Source: Lathyrus oleraceus
Taxonomy: Eukaryota; Streptophyta; Magnoliopsida; Fabales; Fabaceae
Reading direction: 5' to 3'
DNA length: 64,000 nucleotides
NCBI RefSeq assembly: GCF_024323335.1
Contig: NC_066585.1
Coordinates: 537,851,769 to 537,915,768, forward strand
Within the stretch, counting starts at the first letter, position 1. Each line of letters begins with the position of its first letter. The notes under the pieces were generated by a model. It did no database searches, was not told where the DNA came from, and worked only from the letters and a program-made list of their open reading frames with translations. The translations under genes were made by a program, and so were the position numbers. Positions 1 to 10,778 of the stretch are shown here, one piece after another.

Positions 1-559
1 GTGTCATGATTTTTTTAGAGTCCGAGTCACATGTTCGACCGGTTTGATAACTTTATTTTTTTATAAAGACAGTATTATTAAAATGACTTTTCCAATTTTA
101 TTCGGTTTAGTCATGCGGTTCGACCTGTGACCCGGTGGTTCGACTAACGAACGAGTGGCTCAATACCCTCACGGTTTGATGACCCTTTGGATTGTTAAAA
201 CTTTGATTTTAAGATCTACCTAATCATCAAACAAAGAGGTTTTTAAAATAAACACCAGTAGTAGGATATGAATAAGGATTTTCTTCAAAACACAATTTCA
301 GATATACTTTATCAATCATAATTTTAACCAAACACTTGATTACCTATTATTAAGAATTTAAAATTAGAATATTTGCATAACTCAAATAAATTCTTTATCT
401 TGTGTCTTTAAATCCACCCTCACTAACTATCCATGTATAATATATTTTTTGTGATTTCAAGGGAACCATATTTTTGATAAATTTAAAACATCCATTTTAT
501 TCAACATGAAAACATAAATAATGAAAATATTTAAGTAATATTTTATAAAAAAAGACAAT
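1..559. other. Flanking DNA, no gene seen
   Basis: AT-rich sequence without a convincing coding region. Bases 30-190 carry several 'ggttcgac'/'gaccggt'-like words of the kind seen at plant DNA-transposon ends, but no terminal inverted repeat or target duplication can be paired within the window. It ends at the ACAAT copy that flanks the element to the right. Confidence 0.5.
555..559. repeat. Target-site duplication, left copy (ACAAT)
   Basis: ACAAT immediately precedes the TG that ends LTR copy 1 on the plus strand; it is identical to 12992-12996. Confidence 0.9.
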
Positions 560-2710
560 TGTAACAACCCGTATAATATATATCTAGAATAATATCATAC
601 AAGTGTTAAATTTTGGTACTGTCACAACATAAGTGCGTAATGGCATCAATATATATATACATGTCCAAACTAAAACATCAATGGAACATGTTATACAATA
701 ATGCCTAAACAATAAAAATCTAAGAACTATGTACAATATCTTCATTGCACACAACTCCACAGCGGAAGATCATAATGAACAGCAACCCTTGAAACATCCA
801 TAACAGTTTCTCTTAGGTTCAACCTGTAAAGAATACCTGAAAAAATAACAACAATAATGGGATGAGATAATAATCTCAGTGAGTTCTCCTATCCTATGGG
901 TCCACTCGGCTCTACAGGGTTTTCTAATCAATCTTCAACTCATAACCAACTCAAGTCAACAAGGGAAAGAAGACTTGAGCGATGGGGAAACTATCTCGCA
1001 ATTGTATGGCAACATGCATCTGAGTTCTCATAACTCAACCACGATCATTATTCAGATCACGAAACATCAATTCCCGATCGGACTTACGTCTAAGCCAGCC
1101 TCGGTTCATGCATGCTCGTATGATTCGACTTTCGCGGTGGATATCAGGTTCCCCTATGGGAATCTAACCCACTTTTAAGAACCATCACCCATATGGGACT
1201 CTAACCCACCTAGGGTATCTTTCACCGTATGGGACTCTAACCCACATAGGTGTCCACCTTTCCCCCATGTCCGCCATGGTTGGGGCTCAAACCCATTTGA
1301 GGCTCGAATCATTGGTCCCACATCCCAATGCTTACTCATCTAAGCATACCACAAGAGATGTGTACCACCACAGAAAAACACACATTCTGAATACATGATC
1401 GGTTCCATAATCATTGGTTCCACGAACCATAACAAATTCATCAATCATAGGTGACTTCATTCACCATAATACACAAATAATAATAAGGGCATGTTCCATA
1501 CAATGCGTCTCATTCTCAATCATGGTAACAATTCGTCCACGACCTCACATAAGCGTCGTACGAATGAATACCGTATTCTCATACATATCACACATGTTCC
1601 ATAACCTAGATCATATTTCTAAGTTATTAATCACGTCATTCTCCTAGGTTTCCTCACTCATCTTTGTAGAGTTTTAATCATGTTACTTCACCTTTCACAT
1701 AACAACAATATTTAATTTTCATCATGATAAAATTCATGGCATTTATAAATCACATCCTATTTTATAACATGGAACAATAATAATAGTCCTTTACGTTATC
1801 TTTAGTCGTGTTATTTCACAATCAACCATATCAACCATGTTTAACACCCATCATAAATATAATTCATTTAATTTGTAAGACACATAATTTACTATAATAT
1901 GATATTATAATAATAGCCTTTTTCATTATCTTACTAATGCATCCGTCCGCATCCAAAACGGAGCTATAATGCTCAATTAATTCATTAATCTATCTTAATC
2001 AAGATTTAGATTAATATTTATTCATTGCATAAGTATTCAACAACAACCTCTCTAGCCTAGTGGTAAGGCATGTATAGTTTCAAGGAGGTCCTGGGTTCAA
2101 ACCCCATTGGTGATAAATTCTACACAAATAGAAGATTTAATTCTGCCCAGAAAGTGAGTTTTGCTACGATCTAAGAACTCACCTAGTAGAAGAAGAAGAT
2201 GAAGTTGGTGATGATGAAGATGAGATGATGGTGATGGTTCCTTCCTCTTCTTCTCTTCTTTCTCTTTTCTTCTTTCTTTTTCTTTCTCTTTCCTCTTTCT
2301 TTCTCTTTCTCTTCTTTCCCTTTTCTGATAACTCTCCTCTTCTTATCTCTTCCTACTACTTCTTATCATTTTCTTCTTTTCTTTTCCACCACACATATAC
2401 TATATAATATATATATATAATATAATATCAAGTAGTAATAAAATATCTCAATTGATATTTTATCTTCCAGTACCAATTGACCAATTATTAATGTTACCAA
2501 AAATGTCCTCTCTTGTACTTATTAATATTGGTATGTATCTTTATTAATAATTAATCCCTTCAGGGTTCATTGGTTACTCTATTGGTCCCAATTGACAACA
2601 TTTAGAGCACATAGGAGCTCCAATCGTTACAAATGATACAAGATAATTTACATAGGAACTCAATTGATCTCAACTGACAACTAATTGAGCATTTAAGGGA
2701 ATATGGGATA
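560..2710 (-). repeat. LTR copy 1 (outermost 3' LTR)
   Basis: About 2.15 kb. Read on the minus strand it lacks the first five bases (TGTAA) of the LTR start at its border with copy 2. Diagnostic substitutions (for example near 1008, 'ttgtatggc') are shared with LTR copy 4 rather than with copies 2 and 3, so copies 1 and 4 look like the original LTR pair. It contains a GA-rich tract (CT-rich on the plus strand, 2240-2390), an antisense tRNA-like module (2044-2112) and a run of 'gtgggtt.gagtcccata'-type motifs. Confidence 0.9.
2044..2112 (+). repeat. tRNA-like pol III module inside LTR
   Basis: A tRNA-type A box (TAGCCTAGTGG, 2053-2063) and B box (GGTTCAAACC, 2094-2103) lie about 30 bp apart, inside a sequence that resembles the head of a plant tRNA-derived SINE. 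It is antisense to the LTR. Equivalent modules occur near 4194-4262 and 6338-6410 (+) and, in plus-strand LTRs of the same family, at 23221-23285 and 52769-52833 (-). No complete cloverleaf is apparent, so it is not called a tRNA gene. Confidence 0.6.
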
Positions 2711-4851
2711 TGTAACAACCCGTATAATATATATCTAGAATAATATCATACAAGTGTTAAATTTTGGTACTGTCACAACATAAGTGCCTAATGGCATTAA
2801 TATATATACATGTCCAAACTAAAAACATCAATGGAACATGTTATACAATAATGCCTAAACAATAAAAATCTAAGAACTATGTACAATATCTTCATTGCAC
2901 ACAACTCCACAGTGGAAGATCATACTAAACAGCATCCCTTGAAACATCCATAACAGTTTCTCTTAGATCCAACCTGTAAAGAATACCTGAAAAATAACAA
3001 CAATGATGGGATGAGATAATAATCTCAGTGAGTTCTCCTATCCTATGGGTCCACTCGGCTCTACAGGGTTTTCTAATCAATATTCAACTCATAACCAACT
3101 CAAGTCAACAAGGGAAAGAAGACTTGAGCGATGGGGAAACTATCTCGCAATTGTTTGGCAACATGCATCTGAGTTCTCATAACTCAACCACGATCATTAT
3201 TCAGATCACGAAACATCAATTCCCGATCGGACTTACGTCTAAGCCAACCTCGGTTCATGCATGCTCGTATGATTCGACTTTCGCGGTGGATATCAGGTTC
3301 CCCTATGGGAATCTAACCCACTTTTAAGAACCATCACCCATATGGGACTCTAACCCACCTAGGGTATCTTTCACCGTATGAGACTCTAACCCACATAGGT
3401 GTCCACCTTTCCCCCATGTCCGCCATGGTTGGGGCTCAAACCCAATTGAGGCTCGAATCATTGGTCCCACATCCCAATGCTTACTCATCTAAGCATACCA
3501 CAAGAGATGTGTACCACCACAGAAAAATACACATTCTGAATACATGATCGGTTCCACAAATCATTGGTTTCATGAACCATAACAAAATTCATTATTCATA
3601 GGTGACTTCATTCACCATAATACACAAATAATAATAAGGGCATGTTCCATACAATGCGTCTCATTCTCAATCATGGTAACAATTCGTCCACGACCTCACA
3701 TAAGCGTCGTACGAATGAATACCGTATTCTCATACATATCACACATGTTCCATAACCTAGATCATATTTCTAAGTTATTAATCACGTCATTCTCCTAGGT
3801 TTCCTCACTCATCTTTGTAGAGTTTTAATCATGTTACTTCACCTTTCACATAACAACAATATTTAATTTTCATCATGATAAAATTCATGGCATTTATAAA
3901 TCACATCCTATTTTATAACATGGAACAATAATAATAGTCCTTTACGTTATCTTTAGTCGTGTTATTTCACAATCAACCATATCAACCATGTTTAACACCC
4001 ATCATAAATATAATTCATTTAATTTGTAAGACACATAATTTACTATAATATGATATTATAATAATAGCCTTTTTCATTATCTTACTAATGCATCCGTCCG
4101 CATCCAAAACGGAGCTATAATGCTCAATTAATTCATTAATCTATCTTAATCAAGATTTAGATTAATATTTATTCATTGCATAAGTATTCAACAACAACCT
4201 CTCTAGCCTAGTGGTAAGGCATGTATAGTTTCAAGGAGGTCCTGGGTTCAAACCCCATTGGTGATAAATTCTACACAAATAGAAGATTTAATTCTGCCCA
4301 GAAAGTGAGTTTTGCTACGATCTAAGAACTCACCTAGTAGAAGAAGAAGATGAAGTTGGTGATGATGAAGATGAGATGATGGTGATGGTTCCTTCCTCTT
4401 CTTTCTCTTTTCTTCTTTCTTTTTCTTTCTCTTTTCCTCTTTCTTTCTCTTTCTCTTCTTTTCCCTTTTCTGATAACTCTCTCCTTCTTCTTATCTCTTC
4501 CTACTACTTCTTATCATTTTCTTCTTTTCTTTTCCACCACACATATACTATATAATATATATATAATATCAAGTAGTAATAAAATATCTCAATTGATATT
4601 TTATCTTCCAGTACCAATTGACCAATTATTAATGTTACCAAAAATATCCTCTCTTGTACTTATTAATATTGGTATGTATCTTTATTAATAATTAATCCCT
4701 TCAGGGTTCATTGGTTACTCTATTGGTCCCAATTGACAACATTTAGAGCACATAGGAGCTCCAATCGTTACAAATGATACAAGATAATTTACATAGGAAC
4801 TCAATTGATCTCAACTGACAACTAATTGAGCATTTAAGGGAATATGGGATA
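2711..4851 (-). repeat. LTR copy 2 (middle of tandem)
   Basis: About 2.14 kb, nearly identical to copy 1. It shares diagnostic variants with copy 3 ('ttgtttggc' near 3151; 'caaatcattggtttcatg' near 3557). The borders with copies 1 and 3 (2711 and 4852) have the same sequence, so the tandem junction formed once and was then multiplied. Confidence 0.9.
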
Positions 4852-6610
4852 TGTAACAACCCGTATAATATATATCTAGAATAATATCATACAAGTGTTA
4901 AATTTTGGTACTGTCACAACATAAGTGCCTAATGGCATTAATATATATACATGTCCAAACTAAAAACATCAATGGAACATGTTATACAATAATGCCTAAA
5001 CAATAAAAATCTAAGAACTATGTACAATATCTTCATTGCACACAACTCCACAGCGGAAGATCATACTAAACAGCATCCCTTGAAACATCCATAACAGTTT
5101 CTCTTAGATCCAACCTGTAAAGAATACCTGAAAAATAACAACAATGATGGGATGAGATAATAATCTCAGTGAGTTCTCCTATCCTATGGGTCCACTCGGC
5201 TCTACAGGGTTTTCTAATCAATATTCAACTCATAACCAACTCAAGTCAACAAGGGAAAGAAGACTTGAGCGATGGGGAAACTATCTCGCAATTGTTTGGC
5301 AACATGCATCTGAGTTCTCATAACTCAACCACGATCATTATTCAGATCACGAAACATCAATTCCCGATCGGACTTACGTCTAAGCCAACCTCGGTTCATG
5401 CATGCTCGTATGATTCGACTTTCGCGGTGGATATCAGGTTCCCCTATGGGAATCTAACCCACTTTTAAGAACCATCACCCATATGGGACTCTAACCCACC
5501 TAGGGTATCTTTCACCGTATGGGACTCTAACCCACATAGGTGTCCACCTTTCCCCCATGTCCGCCATGGTTGGGGCTCAAACCCAATTGAGGCTCGAATC
5601 ATTGGTCCCACATCCCAATGCTTACTCATCTAAGCATACCACAAGAGATGTGTACCACCACAGAAAAATACACATTCTGAATACATGATCGGTTCCACAA
5701 ATCATTGGTTTCATGAACCATAACAAAATTCATTATTCATAGGTGACTTCATTCACCATAATACACAAATAATAATAAGGGCATGTTCCATACAATGCGT
5801 CTCATTCTCAATCATGGTAACAATTCGTCCACGACCTCACATAAGCGTCGTACGAATGAATACCGTATTCTCATACATGTATCTCACATGTTCCATAACC
5901 TAGATCATATTTCTAAGTTATTAATCACGTCATTCTCCTAGGTTTCCTCACTCATCTTTGTAGAGTTTTAATCATGTTACTTCACCTTTCACATAACAAC
6001 AATATTTAATTTTCATCATGATAAAATTCATGGCATTTATAAATCACATCCTATTTTATAACATGGAACAATAATAATAGTCCTTTACGTTATCTTTAGT
6101 CGTGTTATTTCACAATCAACCATATCAACCATGTTTAACACCCATCATAAATATAATTCATTTAATTTGTAAGACACATAATTTACTATAATATGATATT
6201 ATAATAATAGCCTTTTTCACTATCTTACTAATGCATCCGTCCGCATCCAAAACGGAGTTATAACGCTCAATTAATTCATTAATCTATCTTAATCAAGATT
6301 TAGATTAATATTTATTCATTGCATAAGCATTCAACAACAACCTCTCTAGCCTAGTGGTAAGGCATGTACAGTTTAAAGGAGGTCCTGGGTTTGAATCCCC
6401 TTGGTGACATATCCTGTACAAACAGGAAATTAAATATATATATATGGGAAATTAAATATATCATATAATACATATATATATATATATATTCTAATATTCG
6501 GTAGTAACAAAATATTTTGTCTCCCAGTACCAATTGACCAATTATTAATGTTACCAAAAATGTCCTCTAATTGAGCATTTAAGGGAATGTGGGATATTAC
6601 AGGATATTAC
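4852..6610 (-). repeat. LTR copy 3 (adjacent to PPT), internally deleted
   Basis: About 1.76 kb. It matches copy 2 up to the tRNA-like module but lacks about 380 bp that includes the CT-rich tract and part of the U3 side. In their place is a short (TA)n-rich stretch (6430-6490). The LTR start is partly doubled next to the PPT: a TGTAATATCC-like word occurs twice (complement of 6591-6610). Confidence 0.88.
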
Positions 6611-6615
6611 ATTCT

Positions 6616-6623
6616 CCCCCCCT
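6616..6623 (-). other. Polypurine tract
   Basis: Eight C on the plus strand (eight G in the sense of the element), followed in element sense by 'agaatg' and the LTR start. It is the plus-strand priming site of a Ty3 element. The same 'ggggggg-agaatg-TGTAAT' arrangement occurs at 51545-51557. Confidence 0.85.
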
Positions 6624-6680
6624 TAAATTGAAATTCGCCCCCGAATTTCCTTCGCTCAACAAACAAACAAACCTTGAATC

Positions 6681-7216
6681 AACATCTTAGACCAACACTT
6701 GACTTCTCTTCAATTCCAAGTCTCTAACATACTTATTCTTCTAACTTATCTTTGCTAACAAATTTTCCTTCATCCCTGAACTTTCGAAACTTCTTGATTT
6801 CCATCACAATCTCATTCTGATGTTGGATTAACATTTAGACTTGCTCTCACTTATTTTATCCGATATACCGCTCAACGTCAGTGGGTCACTTTCTTCCCGG
6901 AAACCATGACCTCCCTTCCTTGTACTAAGTTACGTAAAACATAATTACAACATCTTAGACCAACACTTGACTTCTCTTCAATTCCAAGTCTCTAACATAC
7001 TTATTCTTCTAACTTATCTTTGCTAACAAATTTTCCTTCATCCCTGAACTTTCGAAACTTCTTGATTTCCATCACAATCTCATTCTGATGTTGGATTAAC
7101 ATTTAGACTTGCTCTCACTTATTTTATCCGATATACCGCTCAACGTCAGTGGGTCACTTTCTTCCCGGAAACCATGACCTCCCTTCCTTGTACTAAGTTA
7201 CGTAAAACATAATTAC
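6681..7216. repeat. 268-bp perfect-looking tandem duplication
   Basis: 6681-6948 is repeated at 6949-7216 without visible length change; a third start ('aacatctt') at 7217 marks the end. It lies in the 3' untranslated part of the element, next to the PPT. Confidence 0.9.
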
Positions 7217-9168
7217 AACATCTTGTCTTGACTCGGTTAATCAATACTCATTAATTCTTCATAAGAAATTTATTGATTCCTTAACCACACAATATTGACT
7301 ACTCTTCCCTTATTATTCCTTCAACAAATGTGACAAACTTGTAATCCATCTACCGGTAATCTCATCAACTTCACTTGATCTGATACTGTATGCTACAAGC
7401 CCTTACTCCTACTGCTTCCCTTCTCTCGTACTACTCCAAAAAGATAGAACCATTAGCACGAGATTATTTTACTCTCATCCTTACCTCCATTCTTACGAGT
7501 AACTATCTCTCTGATCCTCATAGACTTGATTGAGCTCTTTCACCCATCACCTTCCAATGTGATACCCTGATTCTAATAGTGGAACACTTGGGATTCCTAG
7601 GCACTACTGTTTAGCTAACAATCCAAAAAGAAACACACTTACCCTCAGAGTGCCTACTGTCCAAAATGGTACAAGAACCTTACCGACTTCCATTAGTAGA
7701 ATAACTTCCTTGATGACTGACAAAAGTTCAGAATAAGACCAACACTCATCAGAAGATAGGTATCTAGTAGTTACATTGCTACAACCATAAAACATATAAC
7801 ATCCAAATTCATCATGTGTTCGATGCAGCTAAACCAAATTAGTTTGACAACATCCGGTTCTGGTTACTATATTCCATATCAAATCCTCTCGTAGGGTTTT
7901 GATTCATTCAAGATTTCTCCTGGCACATGGTCTTGACCAAAACAACATAACACCATCAAGGAACTTTAACTCATCAATGAGACACCACTTCTAAGGAACT
8001 TAAGCAATCTAGAACATAACTATGAGTATCCATACACCTCATAGAGTCACACACAATACTTCACACATATCTAGAGACAACATTTCACTTCATATCCAAA
8101 ATCATTCATCCCAATCGTCTTGTCCCGTCTTCTATGATCTTAGCTCATGCTCTTACTAACATACCATCCGAGTTACATGTTTAACTTTAGGAATAACTGA
8201 TTCTCGTTCCTCCTGGGAAGTAAAATTCATGAATCCTTCCAATAGGGTAGAGTATCATCGTACACATCCATTACCACTCTCAGGGAGTCTACATCTAAGG
8301 CTATGAATCCAAATGAATTAATCAATTTCATACCGTGACCAACCGCTTCACACCTTATCAATATCTATACCACATACCTATCTAATCTCTTCCAGATCAC
8401 CGCTTAGTAGGTCTCTTCCAAGTCTGTTCCTTATAGTTATTCATAATCATAATAATGGTACTTCTCAGACTTACTTAAACTGAGCATGGTCTTCCAGGTT
8501 GGTTTTCCCACGCGTCTGACTTCCATGATATCTCCTCAGATGACCAACTACACACTATACCTTTAGAAATCCCAATCTAAAACTACCAATCTGATTTGTG
8601 GTGACTTGCAACTCCATCCTCAATTTGTACATCCACAACGGTACACTTATGACATTTAGGACATCCTTAGCTCCAACACGGTGTGAATGTTTATAGTCCG
8701 TGACTAACCAACCAACCAAATACTTCTCAGGGAGATAAATAACAACCGGACTTCCAATAAACCAATATTACTCTTTCAATCCAAATAAAATGCACTTAAG
8801 ATGAACCTTATCATTGCCACACAATTATGACTGGAATTTTCTTCTAAACCAATACCTACTACCCACTGCATCATACCGGGGTTACTTGTCTCTATAACTT
8901 CCCACGAATAATCCTCATTGCCCCCCAATAAACTCTTACAACATAAAATATTCCACATTCTACACTTAGTCCACATGCTCCAGCTTAGATTATCTTTCAT
9001 TGTCTATCATCAACTCAACTTCTTAGAATACAAGACTCACTGCTCAACAAAAAGTATGTTACTTTACATCCATCTCAAGACAAGGAATCCATTACACTTA
9101 CTTATGACCATAATGCTGCTATCACATACTTCTCTTAACACCAAGGTTTAACTTCCTCTATTCCACTA

Positions 9169-9582
9169 TGTAACACCCCAAACTGCTTTCAGGATTATCA
9201 ACTAACCCCACAAATCAACACGGGCCTTTTCAACATGTTTTGTCCTCACTCGCACACTTTCCAGGAAACTTCCCAGAAGGTCACCCATCCCAATACTACT
9301 CCAAGTCAAGCACGCTTAACTATGGAGTTCTTATTAGTTAGGATACCGAAAAGAAGATGTATCTTGTAGATATAGGTAGTACCAATTAATCCTTATAAGC
9401 CTTCTTTCAACCATGTAGTCTCATACCTGCACAGCCTCAGGATCCCTCTCATTCCGATGTGAATTTGGTTTTTCCCCTAGAAGCTGCTAGGAGTGTCTCA
9501 TTGTCATGCATCGACAACCACTCCATCGCCCTCGGATGTTACATGTAACCACTCTTCGGCCTCTCCGACCTCGGGTGTTACA
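9169..9582 (-). mobile_element. Cassandra-type solo LTR carrying 5S rRNA-derived sequence
   Basis: A 414-bp TG...CA unit (TGTAACACCC at one end, GGGTGTTACA at the other) flanked by a perfect 5-bp duplication, CACTA (9164-9168 and 9583-9587). On the minus strand about 75 bp resemble plant 5S rRNA from 'agaactcc' through 'gggaagt'. Cassandra TRIM elements are known for 5S-derived promoters in their LTRs and for iMet-type PBS; this LTR is slightly longer than the usual 240-350 bp. Only one LTR is present, so it is a solo LTR inserted in the larger element. Confidence 0.85.
9268..9321 (-). promoter_or_regulatory. 5S-type internal pol III promoter (boxes A, IE, C)
   Basis: On the minus strand, box A 'agttaagcgtgcttg' (complement of 9307-9321), an intermediate element like 'gggatg', and box C 'ggtgaccttctgggaagt' (complement of 9268-9285) match the plant 5S gene with few changes. 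Confidence 0.8.
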
Positions 9583-10764
9583 CACTACATACTCTAGAAA
9601 TCCTCGATGTGAACAATCATCAACTACACGCCCATAACTTTGTCTTAATGAATCTTAATGGTCCCATTGTGCCTTTATCTAAAATGTACCCCATTACGAC
9701 AGTTGTATTGCAACATCCACATTACTTCCACACTCGGTGTTCACTTGTCTTCCCATGGTAATTCTCCCAGTTCCCATTACAAAACCATTCTACTAGACTT
9801 CCTTAAATCCAACTTAATTGCTCTTATCCTCAACCAGTTCTCATACAACCAAAACCCACTGGAGCTTCTATTACTATATAATGTGCGCTATCTGCCCCCA
9901 ACACAAACTCTTATAATTGATCTTTAGGTAACTCATCATTCCATAATGGTCTCTTACTAACATTGAACCGCTGACGAGCTATCTCAAATCCGATCTCCCT
10001 TCTAAAACTGAACATACTTGGTTTATCTTCTAACCTCCATTTGGTCCATACATGTTTCACTTGGAATAGGCAACCATGTCCTCGAGTCTCTTCTTAGACT
10101 TCACCACTACCTTAGGCTCCCAACAAAACTGAACGTCCTTATCCCTCAAGTCTTCAACCACTTGCAAGGTACCATTCCAAATATATATATTCCATTAAGT
10201 ACTCTTGTTCTTCTAAAATATTTTAGTGGCCTTAGAAACTGAAACACTAGTACATTACCTCACTTCCAGACCTTATGACATATGCGTAGCATAACCATCC
10301 TTCCTCCTTTACCATACAAAATCACTCACAATACTTATTCCATATTAGTGAGCGCATCTTATTCCGCTAGCAAATTCACTCATTCCTCAAACTTCTGACA
10401 AACTCATCTGATAGAATTCCCCAATTTCTCAACTCCGTTAACACTGCAGAATCGCTTGAACGATATACTACTCTTCAATTCTATAATACCCAAATCACAA
10501 CGCCTCTGAAACTTCAACTGGGCCATCTAGCTCTCCTTACTTTCTAACTCTTGGCTTGAGCCTATTCTCAAAGCGCAAGTTCAACCCACACTTCGGAGTC
10601 CTCGTGGTCGCTCAACCATGATCCTACCTACCATGCACATAGCATTAGGTTGATCAGGCCCAATACTATATACAGTGATATTAAGAATCATGTTGGCTAT
10701 ACACACATATGAGGCAGGAATAGATTTACTTATGATGTTTCAAGGCTAGGTCGAGAATCGACCT

Positions 10765-10776
10765 GCTCTGATACCA
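10765..10776 (-). other. Primer-binding site (tRNA-iMet)
   Basis: TGGTATCAGAGC on the minus strand, two bases after the LTR end. It is complementary to the 3' end of plant initiator-methionine tRNA and fixes the element's orientation. Confidence 0.92.
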
Positions 10777-10778
10777 AC

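Larger units (their letters stand above)
6611..10778 (-). other. Element interior without recognisable gag-pol
   Basis: About 4.2 kb between PPT and PBS. The minus strand is interrupted by stops throughout; the longest open stretches (around 70 codons) show no protease, RT, RNase H or integrase motif. The last 650 bp before the PPT (6624-7270) match 39668-40053, the 3' end of another copy. It contains a 268-bp tandem duplication and a 5S-bearing solo LTR. The element may be of the LARD type or an autonomous element whose coding part was replaced. Confidence 0.7.

Noticed and set aside
879..1178. 99-codon frame repeated in several LTRs, as a gene
   Set aside because: It is antisense to LTR sequence, starts with GTG in four copies and matches no domain I recognise. 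It is kept only as a low-interest finding.
2044..2112. Functional tRNA gene
   Set aside because: A and B boxes are present but I cannot fold a full acceptor stem and anticodon arm.
9268..9340. Genuine 5S rRNA gene
   Set aside because: Only the 3' two thirds resemble 5S, and it lies within an LTR with its own TSD.
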